Part shown: piece after piece, positions 12,187-23,310 of the stretch
Layout: every line of letters begins with the position of its first letter
Numbering within the stretch: position 1 is the stretch's first letter
From: Macrococcus hajekii
GTDB lineage: Bacteria; Bacillota; Bacilli; Staphylococcales; Staphylococcaceae
Direction of reading: 5' to 3'
Length of the DNA: 36,436 bases
Assembly (NCBI RefSeq): GCF_004359505.1
Contig: NZ_SCWE01000007.1
Coordinates: 1-36,436 of the forward strand
Notes under the pieces: generated by a model
What the model was told of the DNA's origin: nothing
Databases searched by the model: none
What the model saw: the letters and a program-made list of their open reading frames with translations, nothing else
Program-made: the position numbers and the translations under genes

Positions 12187-12456
12187 CTATTCTGGCGCAG
12201 AATTAATTTTCTCTTCTTTTTTCACTTCAAACATCTGCTTCGCATTATCTTTAGTGGCATGTTCTGATAACCCGGTTACTTCTACAGTGATGATGCGCTG
12301 ACCCAGTCGGATAACCAGTTCATCTCCAACCGCAACAACTGAAGATGCTTTAGCTACATTGCCGTTGATTGTGATTCTACCTTGATCGCTTACTTCTTTC
12401 GCCAGTGTACGACGTTTAATCAGACGTGACACCTTTAAATATTTATCAAGTCTCAT
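12187..12456 (-). CDS. rqcP: S4-domain ribosome quality control protein RqcP
   Basis: RqcP (YabO, Hsp15-like) works with RqcH on split 50S subunits carrying stalled peptidyl-tRNA and promotes alanine tailing. The 89-residue protein is almost entirely an S4 RNA-binding domain: MRLDKYLKVSRLIKRRTLAK, then GRITINGNVAKASSVVAVGDELVIR in two segments. It overlaps mazG by 11 bases, with GGAGG within mazG at good spacing. Assignment rests on the S4 signature and gene position between mazG and divIC. Confidence 0.93.
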   Translation of the reverse strand: MRLDKYLKVSRLIKRRTLAKEVSDQGRITINGNVAKASSVVAVGDELVIRLGQRIITVEVTGLSEHATKDNAKQMFEVKKEEKINSAPE

Positions 12457-13597
12457 AATTAACCTCCTTCACCGCTTCCTCTAGAGAAGCGCCTTCTTTT
12501 ACTTTATCGTAGAGTGTCATGAAGAGATCAGCGAACTGTTTCTCCATCTTAACTTCACGTTTTTTCTTACCTTCATTTTTCTTTTCCTGTTCCCATACCT
12601 GTGTTAAGTCATCAAGATTATTGACGACCGCGTCTCTAAATACATGAGGATGGCGACGCACCATTTTATCTGTGATGCCTTGAGTGACTTCCCTCAAATC
12701 AAATGATTCATCTCTTCTGGCAAGTGCGGCGTGGAATACGACCTGCAGCAACAGATCACCTAGCTCTTCAATCATGTGTTCGATATCATCTTCATCGACT
12801 GCCTCCATAAATTCGAAGCTCTCTTCAATCAGATAACGGCGTAGCGATGCATGTGTCTGCTTCTGATCCCACGGACAACCTTCCGGGCTGATAAGTATAG
12901 TCATTACACTATGCAGTTCTGAAATTTCTCCGTACAGGCCCTGTCCTTCTGCTGGTGGAATATAGAGACTCGTCAGATTGCTTTCTTCAAAGTCATGATC
13001 CAGTTCAAACAACGGAATTTCCTTTACTTCTGCGCCTTCATTTCTTGCAGCTGTTATCACTTTAACAGGATGTTCCGCTGGATAATAGTCAAGCAGTGTC
13101 ACCTTGAGATCACTTGCCACAATCTGATCATACACCTGCGTGACCACTAAACCGATGCGTATGTTCAGCTGACGTCCATCAAAAGCCGTTGCATCCAGCA
13201 TCTGAAAGCCATCATTAGGATCTACTTTTACCGCAGTGAACAAGTCATCAATAAAACTTTTTCCGCCTTTGATTTCTATGTCTTTACCTCGCTCCAGCAG
13301 TAACTGAGTAGTAGACTCTGCTACCATTGGATGGCCCGGCACTGCATATAGAATATCTTCATTTTCACTCGCATCACTCAATACATCTACAATTTCCTGA
13401 TACACTGCTGGAAATTGATCATGTTTTTCATAGATAGCATCAAAACTATGCCAGTCTACTTCAGGTAATGCCTCAATAACGGGGTGCTTCATTGTCCTAA
13501 CATATACTTTTCTGTTCTGTGTCAGTAGTTTATATATACCGTACGGCAGTTCGTCAATTCCATAATTACCAAGACCGATAACTGTTATTTTATTCAT
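12446..13597 (-). CDS. mazG: MazG-family pyrophosphohydrolase with N-terminal methylase-like domain (YabN type)
   Basis: This two-domain protein likely hydrolyses nucleoside triphosphates to monophosphates; the role of its N-terminal tetrapyrrole-methylase-like domain is unknown. That domain covers roughly 1-220 (VIGLGNYGIDELP, GHPMVAES). The MazG domain follows from about 235 with WDQKQTHASLRRYLIEESFE and the metal-binding ELGDLLLQVVFH. I start at ATG 13597 with GAGG upstream. A GTG at 13609 is also in frame but would have that site inside. The start lies next to the flippase stop at 13606. Length is 383 residues. Confidence 0.93.
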   Translation of the reverse strand: MNKITVIGLGNYGIDELPYGIYKLLTQNRKVYVRTMKHPVIEALPEVDWHSFDAIYEKHDQFPAVYQEIVDVLSDASENEDILYAVPGHPMVAESTTQLLLERGKDIEIKGGKSFIDDLFTAVKVDPNDGFQMLDATAFDGRQLNIRIGLVVTQVYDQIVASDLKVTLLDYYPAEHPVKVITAARNEGAEVKEIPLFELDHDFEESNLTSLYIPPAEGQGLYGEISELHSVMTILISPEGCPWDQKQTHASLRRYLIEESFEFMEAVDEDDIEHMIEELGDLLLQVVFHAALARRDESFDLREVTQGITDKMVRRHPHVFRDAVVNNLDDLTQVWEQEKKNEGKKKREVKMEKQFADLFMTLYDKVKEGASLEEAVKEVNYET

Positions 13598-13605
13598 GCT
13601 TTCCC

Positions 13606-15096
13606 TCACTTCATAAATCTAATGATATAATCTCCAAAAGGCAGAAGCATCCATTCTTCAGCTGTTATTATTCTAAACTTAATCAGTGCAAAAAGAACAA
13701 TCACAACACCTGCACAGACACCTGACAGTGAAACGAGCAACGCACTCATTCTATCACTATAAGGTAACAGAACAATCCCTTGTAATGCTACTGACATGAG
13801 GACAAGCGTCAATGTCCAGCGCACTAAAAAGGTTTTAAATGCCCATGTATAACCTTTTGCGATTTTACTGTACAGAATGCAGGCATAGACTATTAGTCCA
13901 CTGACTGTGGCAATTGCTGCTCCTAGTATACCAAAACGTGGAATCAGGAGTATATTCAGCACAATTTTCATCAGCAGTCCCACTGTTACACCTAAACCTT
14001 GTACAGCATAGTCCTCCGTAATCTGCAGCATTGCTGTGAACATAATAATAAGCGATACAAAAATAATAGCAAGCATATAGACAGCAAGTGTCAGTGCCTG
14101 TGTATCACTTTTAAATAAAAAGAGATTGAATGGTTTGATCAGATTTAGGAGTCCAATGCTTGCTGCACTGCTGAAAATAATAGTGATTTTCAGTGCTGAA
14201 CTTGCATAATGATTCATTTCCTTCAACCTCATCATACGCTTACTTTCAGCCAAAAGAGGGATTAAAACAAGTGCAAATGATGTCGTGACGATTAATCCCA
14301 TCTGTATAAAAGAGGCACCTCGGTCATAAATCCCTTTTAGTTCTCTACCTTCAGCCAGACTGTAACCCGCCTGCTTCAACAGATTTAATACCGAAAAACT
14401 ATCTACTAGCTGCCATAGAATCATAATTAGATAACTTAGCGCATAAAATAAAGTAAGCAGCAGGAATTGCTTCAATTCATTCGGCTGAAGACGACTTTCA
14501 GGCTTTATTGTTTTCTTTTTACTTTTCAAATAGAGCCAGGCACCACTTAAACCTAAAAATGAACCCCATAAACTGAGCATGCCACTTTCGTAAATAGACC
14601 ATCCTCGCGTAAATAAATAGATAGCCAGCATAATAACAGACACCCGCAACATCTGATCGATCAGTTGTGAGATGGCGATCTGCTTCATATCACCTGCTCG
14701 CTGTAGCTCTCCTCGTGCCACCGCAACGAAACTAAACGGCAGGAGTACGAGAAGAGAAACTCTGAACATCGTTGTAAGGGCAGGATCTCCCATCAACTTT
14801 GCAATGAAACCACTGAGTAACAGCAGGACCATTAAGATTCCTAGACTGCTGATGCTCAGTAATCGATAAACTTTATTCGCATACTCACTGCTGAACTGGC
14901 TAATGACACTCGGGATAGCATTCAAACTTAAAACTGCGACAATGGCTACAACAGGATATACTTGCTGATAGGCATATAAACCTGCATCACCTAACACATT
15001 TTGATAAGGTACACGGTAAATAGCGCTCAGAATTTTCACGAGCAGCATGGTCACTGTCAGTACAATGACTGAATTAAAGGCACTATTCCTCGCCAT
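13606..15096 (-). CDS. Polysaccharide/lipid-linked precursor flippase (SpoVB/MATE-like family)
   Basis: A multi-membrane-segment MOP-superfamily protein, probably a flippase for undecaprenyl-linked cell envelope precursors; the substrate cannot be told from sequence. About 14 hydrophobic segments are visible, and the N-terminus has the family motif [17 protein letters not shown] favour the ATG at 15096 ([15 protein letters not shown]), where family similarity begins, giving 496 residues. An in-frame ATG at 15123 lies inside mfd without a binding site. AAGGA is 13 bases from 15096, so a TTG at 15105 is possible. It overlaps mfd by 14 bases. Confidence 0.88.
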   Translation of the reverse strand: MARNSAFNSVIVLTVTMLLVKILSAIYRVPYQNVLGDAGLYAYQQVYPVVAIVAVLSLNAIPSVISQFSSEYANKVYRLLSISSLGILMVLLLLSGFIAKLMGDPALTTMFRVSLLVLLPFSFVAVARGELQRAGDMKQIAISQLIDQMLRVSVIMLAIYLFTRGWSIYESGMLSLWGSFLGLSGAWLYLKSKKKTIKPESRLQPNELKQFLLLTLFYALSYLIMILWQLVDSFSVLNLLKQAGYSLAEGRELKGIYDRGASFIQMGLIVTTSFALVLIPLLAESKRMMRLKEMNHYASSALKITIIFSSAASIGLLNLIKPFNLFLFKSDTQALTLAVYMLAIIFVSLIIMFTAMLQITEDYAVQGLGVTVGLLMKIVLNILLIPRFGILGAAIATVSGLIVYACILYSKIAKGYTWAFKTFLVRWTLTLVLMSVALQGIVLLPYSDRMSALLVSLSGVCAGVVIVLFALIKFRIITAEEWMLLPFGDYIIRFMK

Positions 15097-18000
15097 TGAT
15101 TTCAATACTTCCTTGCATAACATCGGTCAACTGTACGAGTGATTGCAACCAGTTGCCCCGTTTTTTTAAAGATAATAACATCTGATTGTCAGTGACGCCT
15201 ACTTTTAAGTCTCGTCCAAAACTTTCACTATCCTTAAAGAGCTTCTCACCATTTATTCTAGCCGTCGAAGCTGCAGATACCGTTATCTCAATTTCCTTAG
15301 GCTTTTCTTTCACATTCGTAATCCCTAACTGGAAAGCATTGATTTTAACTTTAACGATGTTCAGCAGTCTCTCCACTTCGATAGGGTAATCACCGTAACG
15401 ATCGGTCATCTCATCCATAACGTCCAGCAGTTCCTGTTCTGTCTGAATGTGACGGAGCTTCTTGTAGAATTCAATTTTTGCTTGTTCCTCGCGAATATAT
15501 TCAGCTGGAATATAGGCATCCACCTGCACATCGACTTCTATTTCTGGACGTCGCTGTTCAGGCTCAATCCCTCGTTTTTCGTTCACTGCCTGCTGCAGCA
15601 TCTCAGAATACAGATCATAACCTACTGAGTCGATAAAGCCATGCTGCTGTCGACCTAACAGATTACCAGCACCCCGGATGTTGAGGTCACGCATAGCGAT
15701 CTTAAATCCAGAACCGAGCTCAGTAAATTCCTTAATGGCCTGCAGTCGCTGTTCTGCCACTTCTGTCAGTACTTTGTTCGGTGCATGCAGGAAATAAGCA
15801 TAACTGATACGATTACTCCGGCCGACTCGTCCTCTAAGCTGATAAAGCTGACTGAGTCCGAAACGATCTGCATCTTCAATAATAAGCGTATTCGCATTCG
15901 GCACGTCAACACCCGTCTCAATAATGGTCGTTGTGACGAGCACGTCATATTCACCATTGATAAAGCCGAGCATAGTTTCTTCTAATTCTCGCTCTGACAT
16001 CTGACCATGCGCAACAGCAATATTTGCTTCCGGCAGCATCGTCTGTAGTTGTTCCGCTTTCTGGTAAATAGTAGAAACACGATTATAGAGATAAAATACT
16101 TGCCCATTACGTGCTAACTCACGCTCAATCGCTTCTTTAATGAAGTTATGCTGATATTCCAGTACATAAGTCTGTACAGGAAAGCGGTTTTCAGGCGGTG
16201 TTTCAATAACAGATAGATCTCGTACACCGAGCAGACTCATGTGCAGAGTTCTCGGAATCGGTGTTGCTGTAAGCGTGAGTACATCGACATTGGTTTTCAA
16301 TGCTTTAATTTTTTCTTTATGTGTTACACCGAACCGCTGTTCTTCATCCACAATCAACAGACCGAGATCTTTATAAATCACGTCTTTACTTAGTAATTTA
16401 TGCGTACCCACCACAATATCGACGAAACCAGATTTTAAGCCCTCTTTTGTTGCTTTGATTTCCTTTGCTGTTCTGAAACGACTCATCATCTGAATTTCAA
16501 CTGCATAGTCCTGCATCCGTTCCAGAATCGTTTCGTAATGTTGCTGTGCGAGTATCGTTGTCGGCACAAGAAACGCAACTTGCTTCCCGTCCATCACTGC
16601 CTTAAATGCTGCACGAACAGCTACTTCTGTCTTACCATAACCCACATCGCCACATAGTAGGCGGTCCATCGGTTTCACTTTTTCCATATCTTCTTTAATT
16701 TCCTCAAGTGAACGCACCTGATCTTCAGTTGGTTCATAAGGAAAGTCCATTTCAAAAGTATTCTGTTCTTCGGTGTCAGGACCAAATTGATAGCCTGCTA
16801 CACGTTCACGTTCCTGATAAAGTTTCAGCAACTCATCCGCGATATCGTTGACACTTTGCTGGACTTTTGCCTTCGTCTTCTTCCATTCTGTACCGCCCAT
16901 TTTATTCAGCTTAGGTTCTTTATCTTCTGAGCCGACAAACTTCTGGACATAGGACATTTGATCAACAGGTACGAAAAGCTGATCCGTTCCTTTGTACTGA
17001 ATCTTAATATAATCTTTATGAATCTGATTAACTTCAAGCGTCTCAACACCCAGGTAACGTCCTACCCCGTGGTAAATATGTACAACGTAGTCACCCACAT
17101 TGAGTTCCTGATAAGATTTTATTTTTTCAGCATTGGATAGCTTTTTTTGATTACGTCTCGGTTTCTCTTTACGTAGCTTAAAAAGCTCGCGCTCTGTAAT
17201 CACTGCAAGCTTCATGTAAGGTAATTCAAAACCTTCCGATAAATCACCACTTGTAATAATTGCAATTCCCGGTTCCGCCGTGCGTTCAACTGCAACAGGT
17301 AACTGCATATCAAGCAGCATATCCTGTATTTTCTTTTTACGTGTTGGATTGGATGCGAGAACAACCATTGTATAATCCTGCTTTCTAAAACGGTCGAATT
17401 CTGAAAACATCAGATCATATTGACCATAGAACTGCTGAACTGGTTTACATGAAAACTTTACGATTTCTTCAATCTTGACAGGCATCGTTGCAGTGAAAAG
17501 AGTGAAAAAAGTAGTCGTAAAATGATTCAGTAATTGATGAAAAGCATCGTCGTTAATAAAGCGCTGACCGATAAACCCACGACCGCTTTCAATCAACGAC
17601 TGCTGAAATTCTTCTATTTCTCGTGTCATCGATTGTTCCGCTTCTTTCACACGATTATATTCATCTACTACGACAAGTGCATTCGGCATTAAGTAATCGA
17701 CGATAGTCGTTTCTTCCGGATAAGCAAATTTAATCGCTCTTCTTAAAATATTATGATCCAGAAGCTCAGCTGAATGTGAAATCAAATTGTCATAAGTTTC
17801 ATGCAGATCCTGCTTTGCTTCTTTTGATAGTTTTTTCTCAGTTTCGTCGAGTGCTGCTTTTAGACCTGTTCTTATCCGCTCAATCTGCTCATCGTTAAAA
17901 ATAAACTCACTCGCAGCTGTAATCTCAACACGTTCAACATTTTCTTCTGATCGCTGGGTATCTGCATCAAAATAGCGAATGCTATCTATCTCTGTATCAA

Positions 18001-18583
18001 ACAGTTCAATACGAATCGGACGTCCGATCATCGGAAATACATCAATTAAACCACCGCGAACGGAAAATTCGCCTACTGTTGTCACTTGATTGCGTCTGAT
18101 ATATCCCATATCGACAAGTTGCTGCTGAAAAGCTTCAAGTTCAATATCCATACTTAATTGTAATTGAATCACATGAACTTTAAATAATTCTTTCGGGCTC
18201 AGCAATTTCTTAAGTCCGTTGATCGGTATGATAAATAGACCCTTACTGTCATTAGACAGACGAGTCAATGTCCGGATTCTCTCACTCATTAAATCTGGAC
18301 TCTTCGTAGAGAATTCCTCAATCATAATATCCTGGACCGAATATTTATAGAGTTCATCTGCCGGTATAAGCTGGCCTAAATCATTTTCGAGTCGTTCTGC
18401 CTGATAAAGGTTATTCGTAATAATCACCATCTGGCGGTCATGTGCTAAATATTGCTCAGCCATCATCACTGCTTTTGCTGAAGGATTAAGACCGGTAATC
18501 AGTAAATTCTTCTGGCTGAAGACTTCTGATAATTCCTTAAAGCGCTGATCTCGCTGAACAATATTGGAAATGATAGGTTTCAA
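15083..18583 (-). CDS. mfd: Transcription-repair coupling factor
   Basis: Mfd removes RNA polymerase stalled at lesions and recruits UvrA. The 1166-residue protein has the UvrB-like N-terminal region (with [16 protein letters not shown]), a CarD-like RNA polymerase interaction domain ([17 protein letters not shown], about residue 500) and helicase motifs. Walker A GDVGYGKT is near 640 and DEEQ near 745. [19 protein letters not shown] and QLRGRVGRS are in the second RecA domain, and the C-terminal TRCF domain follows. Its start is a TTG sharing the bases TTGA with the pth stop, so termination-reinitiation is likely. Length is normal. Confidence 0.98.
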   Translation of the reverse strand: MKPIISNIVQRDQRFKELSEVFSQKNLLITGLNPSAKAVMMAEQYLAHDRQMVIITNNLYQAERLENDLGQLIPADELYKYSVQDIMIEEFSTKSPDLMSERIRTLTRLSNDSKGLFIIPINGLKKLLSPKELFKVHVIQLQLSMDIELEAFQQQLVDMGYIRRNQVTTVGEFSVRGGLIDVFPMIGRPIRIELFDTEIDSIRYFDADTQRSEENVERVEITAASEFIFNDEQIERIRTGLKAALDETEKKLSKEAKQDLHETYDNLISHSAELLDHNILRRAIKFAYPEETTIVDYLMPNALVVVDEYNRVKEAEQSMTREIEEFQQSLIESGRGFIGQRFINDDAFHQLLNHFTTTFFTLFTATMPVKIEEIVKFSCKPVQQFYGQYDLMFSEFDRFRKQDYTMVVLASNPTRKKKIQDMLLDMQLPVAVERTAEPGIAIITSGDLSEGFELPYMKLAVITERELFKLRKEKPRRNQKKLSNAEKIKSYQELNVGDYVVHIYHGVGRYLGVETLEVNQIHKDYIKIQYKGTDQLFVPVDQMSYVQKFVGSEDKEPKLNKMGGTEWKKTKAKVQQSVNDIADELLKLYQERERVAGYQFGPDTEEQNTFEMDFPYEPTEDQVRSLEEIKEDMEKVKPMDRLLCGDVGYGKTEVAVRAAFKAVMDGKQVAFLVPTTILAQQHYETILERMQDYAVEIQMMSRFRTAKEIKATKEGLKSGFVDIVVGTHKLLSKDVIYKDLGLLIVDEEQRFGVTHKEKIKALKTNVDVLTLTATPIPRTLHMSLLGVRDLSVIETPPENRFPVQTYVLEYQHNFIKEAIERELARNGQVFYLYNRVSTIYQKAEQLQTMLPEANIAVAHGQMSERELEETMLGFINGEYDVLVTTTIIETGVDVPNANTLIIEDADRFGLSQLYQLRGRVGRSNRISYAYFLHAPNKVLTEVAEQRLQAIKEFTELGSGFKIAMRDLNIRGAGNLLGRQQHGFIDSVGYDLYSEMLQQAVNEKRGIEPEQRRPEIEVDVQVDAYIPAEYIREEQAKIEFYKKLRHIQTEQELLDVMDEMTDRYGDYPIEVERLLNIVKVKINAFQLGITNVKEKPKEIEITVSAASTARINGEKLFKDSESFGRDLKVGVTDNQMLLSLKKRGNWLQSLVQLTDVMQGSIEINGEE

Positions 18584-19152
18584 TTCACATCACCATTATA
18601 TTGATTCATAACATTTTCAAATCGTTCTCCGGATAAAAAAGTTTCACATGCTTCTATCGTGCGGTCTATCACGAGGTCCATAGTGATCATCTCTTCTGCC
18701 GAAAATTTCTGCAGCACAAAATCTGGTACTTTCATTCGACCTGGTGGTCTTCCAATACCGATACGAATACGTTTAAATACATCACTCCCTAAATGGTGAA
18801 TAAGTGAACGAATGCCGTTATGTCCACCTGCTGACCCTTTTGGTCTTAAACGCAGACGCCCTGGCGGCATATCCAGATCATCATAAAGAACGAGAATATC
18901 TTCTGTCGGGACCTGATAATAATCCAGAAGCGGACGGACTGCTTCACCAGATGCATTCATATAAGTCATAGGTTCTATCAGCAGCACCTTCTCGCCATTA
19001 ATCGTAGCAATGGTGTACAAGCCATTGAACTTCTGCTTGTCTAATTCCAGTCCATGCTTCTCACAAAAAGCATCTATAACCATGAAACCGATATTATGTC
19101 TTGTGTTATTATATTTACGCCCGATATTTCCGAGCCCGATTATACATTTCAT
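18580..19152 (-). CDS. pth: Peptidyl-tRNA hydrolase
   Basis: Pth cleaves peptidyl-tRNA released prematurely from ribosomes, recycling tRNA. The start is ATG 19152 ([11 protein letters not shown]), with GGAGG five bases upstream; the ATG at 19164 would include that site. Length is 190 residues, as usual. Conserved segments are [18 protein letters not shown] (with the catalytic His-Asn), [32 protein letters not shown] and [15 protein letters not shown]. It heads a run of six tightly packed genes down to divIC, several with overlapping ends. Confidence 0.98.
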   Translation of the reverse strand: MKCIIGLGNIGRKYNNTRHNIGFMVIDAFCEKHGLELDKQKFNGLYTIATINGEKVLLIEPMTYMNASGEAVRPLLDYYQVPTEDILVLYDDLDMPPGRLRLRPKGSAGGHNGIRSLIHHLGSDVFKRIRIGIGRPPGRMKVPDFVLQKFSAEEMITMDLVIDRTIEACETFLSGERFENVMNQYNGDVN

Positions 19153-19182
19153 AGGAACCTCCATTTACAGTTCATTATTTCT

Positions 19183-19188
19183 ATTATA
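19183..19188 (-). promoter_or_regulatory. Probable -10 element for the pth operon
   Basis: TATAAT on the minus strand lies about 30 bases upstream of the pth start. The -35 position falls in the T run of the rplY terminator and reads TTTTTT, a poor match. It is the best candidate for transcription of six genes, so other activity or readthrough may contribute. Confidence 0.45.
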
Positions 19189-19204
19189 CCGATTTTAAGC
19201 ATAT

Positions 19205-19233
19205 AAAAAAACAGACAGCCTCCGGCTGTCTGT
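19205..19233 (-). terminator. Terminator after rplY
   Basis: A perfect stem ACAGACAGCC/GGCTGTCTGT with a 3-base loop is followed by seven T on the minus strand, beginning 14 bases after the rplY stop. Confidence 0.9.
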
Positions 19234-19247
19234 TAATAATAAGATAT

Positions 19248-19907
19248 TTATTCCGCTTTTTCTTCAGCGTCTTTTTCTTCTTCTCCGCCTTCAGTAGCTT
19301 CAGCGTTCTCAGCTTCTTCGCCTTCTGCCGCTTCTTCGCCTTCTTCTGGCTCTTCGACAACTGTTGGAGGTACGACAGTAACAATTGTTTCATCATCTTC
19401 ATTGTTGATTGTATAGTTTCTGCTATTACGTAATTCTTCAACTGTGAATGAATCACCGATGTTTAATTCAGTAACGTCTACTTCAATTGTTTCAGGGATT
19501 TCGTCTGGTGTTGCTGTTACTGATAAAGTGAATAATGGTTGTTGTACAACGCCACCTTCTTCAGCACCTTTAGCTTCACCTGTTAATGTAACGGTTACAT
19601 CCACTGTTAATTCAGCTTTCATATTGATTGCAAGGAAGTCAATATGTGTAACTTGCTGTTTAATTGGATCAATCTGGTAATCTGATACCATCACTTTAGT
19701 TGAACCAGAGTCTAATGCAAGTTCAATAACACCGTTACGTCCTACTTCACGCATCACCTTGATGAAATCTGCATTATTGACATGAACTGCTGTATTAGTT
19801 GCACCGTAACCGTATATAACTGCTGGAATGTTACCTGTCGCTCTTAATGAATTAAGTTCTGAACGTGAAGATTTACCTTGTCTTTCGACTGCTTTTAAAT
19901 TAGCCAT
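19248..19907 (-). CDS. rplY: Ribosomal protein L25, Ctc (long TL5-type) form
   Basis: L25/Ctc binds 5S rRNA in the large subunit and is stress-induced in Bacillus. The 219-residue protein has the L25 N-terminal beta barrel (about 1-90, with [20 protein letters not shown]) and the TL5-type C-terminal domain (about 95-182). A strongly acidic Glu/Ala-rich tail of about 37 residues follows. AGGA lies about eight bases before ATG. Upstream is a sigma-B-like promoter and a leader of about 98 nt with a perfect hairpin and small reading frames. It is monocistronic by the downstream terminator. Confidence 0.96.
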   Translation of the reverse strand: MANLKAVERQGKSSRSELNSLRATGNIPAVIYGYGATNTAVHVNNADFIKVMREVGRNGVIELALDSGSTKVMVSDYQIDPIKQQVTHIDFLAINMKAELTVDVTVTLTGEAKGAEEGGVVQQPLFTLSVTATPDEIPETIEVDVTELNIGDSFTVEELRNSRNYTINNEDDETIVTVVPPTVVEEPEEGEEAAEGEEAENAEATEGGEEEKDAEEKAE

Positions 19908-20005
19908 GTTTATATCCTGCCTTTCATGTTCCTTATCCTAAGGAACTCCTACGTCTGCCCATCAGTTGTGGTAACCTGCTTGCATAACGTTTATTTTCTC
20001 TCATA
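19908..20005 (-). promoter_or_regulatory. rplY leader with hairpin and chained mini-ORFs
   Basis: The transcript from the sigma-B-like promoter would carry about 98 nt before rplY. It contains a perfect 8-bp hairpin GTTCCTTA/TAAGGAAC with loop GGA (19946-19928). Short frames follow one another: MQAGYHN, then MGRRRSSLG sharing TGATG, then MKGRI ending just before the rplY start. None has a strong binding site. Function is unproven. Confidence 0.4.
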
Positions 20006-20013
20006 CATCATAA

Positions 20014-20038
20014 TTACCCCACTAAGAGAAAGCTAAAC
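20014..20038 (-). promoter_or_regulatory. Sigma-B-type promoter for rplY/ctc
   Basis: The minus strand reads GTTTAG (20038-20033), a 13-base spacer, then GGGTAA (20019-20014). The general stress sigma factor consensus is GTTTAA-N13 to 15-GGGWAW, so there is one mismatch. B. subtilis ctc, the orthologue, is a classic sigma-B gene. No good sigma-A promoter is seen here. Confidence 0.65.
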
Positions 20039-20052
20039 ATTCATTTTAAAAA

Positions 20053-21018
20053 TTAATCGAATAAACTGCTGACAGATTCCTGTTCATATATACGGACAAT
20101 GGCCTGAGCAAGTAATTGCGCAACAGATAACTGAACAATTTTAGATGGTCGCCCTTCTTGTGGCAGATTGATAGAATTCGTTACGACAAGCTCTTTAATC
20201 GCTGAGTCTGTAATGCGTTCAAATGCCGGACCTGAAAGAACAGGATGTGTACAACATGCATATACTTCATTTGCACCTTTATCGATCAGCGCTTGGGCTG
20301 CAATTGAAATAGTACCTGCTGTGTCGATAATATCATCAATGATAATAGCTGTTTTACCGTTGATATCGCCTACAATATTCATTACTTCAGCAACATTAGG
20401 CTTTGGACGACGTTTATCAATAATAGCGATTGGTGCTTTCAGGCGATCAGCCATTTTACGGGCACGAGTAACGCCACCGTGGTCAGGCGAAACAATGACC
20501 AGACTATCTAAATCAATATCTTTTTTATTCAGGAAATATTCAGATAAAATAGGTTCCCCCATTAAATGGTCAATTGGAATATCAAAAAATCCTTGAATCT
20601 GTGGAGCATGAAGATCAAGTGCGATGACACGGTCCGCACCCGCTGTTTCAAGTAAGTTCGCAACAAGCTTTGCAGTAATCGGCTCACGGCTGCGCGCTTT
20701 ACGATCTTGACGTGCGTAACCATAATACGGCATTACTACGTTAATCGTTACAGCAGACGCACGTTTTAAGGCATCAATCATAATCAGAAGCTCCATTAAG
20801 TGATCATTAACAGGATTAGATGTTGATTGAATAATGAAAACATCGCAGCCGCGAATACTTTCTTCGATATTAATCTGAATTTCACCATCACTGAATCGCT
20901 TAACACTAGATTTACCAAGAGATAATCCAACATGCTTCGCAATTTCATCCGCTAGCGGGTGATTGCTTTCGAGAGAGAATATTTTTAATTTCGTGTCTTT
21001 CATTTCGTTGTATAACAT
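20053..21018 (-). CDS. prs: Ribose-phosphate pyrophosphokinase (PRPP synthase)
   Basis: Prs makes PRPP from ribose-5-phosphate and ATP, feeding purine, pyrimidine, histidine and tryptophan pathways and the salvage enzyme Hpt. The 321-residue class I enzyme shows [20 protein letters not shown] (ATP and flexible loop, about 98-117), [24 protein letters not shown] and the PRPP loop [13 protein letters not shown] (about 221-233). The ATG follows GGAGG by seven bases, 20 bases after glmU, so the pair is cotranscribed. I see no hairpin terminator after prs; readthrough into rplY is likely. Confidence 0.98.
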   Translation of the reverse strand: MLYNEMKDTKLKIFSLESNHPLADEIAKHVGLSLGKSSVKRFSDGEIQINIEESIRGCDVFIIQSTSNPVNDHLMELLIMIDALKRASAVTINVVMPYYGYARQDRKARSREPITAKLVANLLETAGADRVIALDLHAPQIQGFFDIPIDHLMGEPILSEYFLNKKDIDLDSLVIVSPDHGGVTRARKMADRLKAPIAIIDKRRPKPNVAEVMNIVGDINGKTAIIIDDIIDTAGTISIAAQALIDKGANEVYACCTHPVLSGPAFERITDSAIKELVVTNSINLPQEGRPSKIVQLSVAQLLAQAIVRIYEQESVSSLFD

Positions 21019-21037
21019 TTTTCAGCCTCCACAGCTT

Positions 21038-22454
<1,417 letters not shown>

Positions 22455-22470
22455 GCACTTATGGAGATAT

Positions 22471-22497
22471 AAAAAAAGAGAGCACGTATGTGCCCTC
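22471..22497 (-). terminator. Terminator after spoVG
   Basis: The stem GAGGGCAC/GTGCTCTC (one wobble pair) with loop ATAC is followed by seven T on the minus strand, 12 bases after the spoVG stop. Confidence 0.9.
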
Positions 22498-22509
22498 ATT
22501 CTTCATCCA

Positions 22510-22893
22510 TTATTTTTCAAGATCTTCTTCTACAGTTGTCTCTGAATCATCTTCAATCAGACCTTCTGCCTCGATGCTTGTCGCATCCTCTGAACCTTCA
22601 TAAGTCTGCACGGTATCATCTGAAGCATTTACTGCAGGATCAGGTGTTTCATCATAAACTTTAATTACTGCCTGCTGAATCTCTTGCCGCATTTCACTAT
22701 TGATAGGATGTGCGATATCCCGGAATTCCCCATCAGGTGTACGTTTACTCGGCATTGCCACAAACAAACCAGAATTCCCTTCAATCACTCGCAGATCATG
22801 AATGACAAAGACTTCATCCAAGGTGATAGATACGAGTGCTTTCATACGGCCATCAGTATCGATTTTCCTAAGTCGAACATCTGTTACTTTCAC
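22510..22893 (-). CDS. spoVG: SpoVG family nucleic-acid-binding regulator, with long acidic tail
   Basis: SpoVG is a small DNA/RNA-binding regulator; in staphylococci the yabJ-spoVG operon affects capsule, virulence and resistance genes. Residues 1-84 hold the SpoVG core: [20 protein letters not shown], then [20 protein letters not shown]. It continues for about 43 acidic residues rich in Glu, Asp, Ser and Thr, ending EEDLEK, so at 127 residues it exceeds the usual 97-100. The start codon is GTG, as recalled for B. subtilis spoVG, with GGGGGC seven bases upstream. It follows ridA by 29 bases and ends at a strong terminator. Confidence 0.95.
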   Translation of the reverse strand: MKVTDVRLRKIDTDGRMKALVSITLDEVFVIHDLRVIEGNSGLFVAMPSKRTPDGEFRDIAHPINSEMRQEIQQAVIKVYDETPDPAVNASDDTVQTYEGSEDATSIEAEGLIEDDSETTVEEDLEK

Positions 22894-22922
22894 TTGTGCT
22901 GCCCCCTGTCGGATATTTTTGC

Positions 22923-23300
22923 TTAACGGACTAGAGCTACAACCTCAATTTCGACTTTTACGTCTTTAGGTAATCGACTGACTTCTACACAGCTGCGTGC
23001 GGGAAGATGCTCAGTGAAATAACTGCCATACACTTCATTAATTACAGGAAAATCATTCATGTCGCTAATGAAAATAGTCGTTTTTACGACCGAACTGAAA
23101 TCTGCACCACTGTCAGCAAGTACAACCTGAAGGTTCTTCATCACTTGCTCAGTTTGTGCCTGGACATCCTCACTGACGATAGCGCCTTCTGTTGTCAAAG
23201 GAATCTGTCCACTTGTATAGACCATATTGTTCACAACAACTGCGTGACAGTACGGTCCAATTGCTGCGGGTGCATTTTTAGAAATAATTGATTTCATCAT
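22923..23300 (-). CDS. ridA: RidA/YjgF-family enamine/imine deaminase
   Basis: RidA proteins hydrolyse reactive 2-aminoacrylate and related imines; the B. subtilis orthologue YabJ was also linked to PurR control. The 125-residue protein carries [34 protein letters not shown] in two segments, and the C-terminal signature [21 protein letters not shown] with the catalytic arginine. GAGGAG precedes two adjacent ATG codons (23300 and 23297); either could be used. It starts 10 bases after purR and is probably cotranscribed. Confidence 0.96.
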   Translation of the reverse strand: MMKSIISKNAPAAIGPYCHAVVVNNMVYTSGQIPLTTEGAIVSEDVQAQTEQVMKNLQVVLADSGADFSSVVKTTIFISDMNDFPVINEVYGSYFTEHLPARSCVEVSRLPKDVKVEIEVVALVR

Positions 23301-23310
23301 TCATTCTCCT

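Noticed and set aside
19248-19365. Acidic repeat-rich end of rplY as a possible frameshift or repeat expansion
   Set aside because: The frame is continuous, and Glu/Ala-rich tails are common in long-form L25 of Firmicutes.
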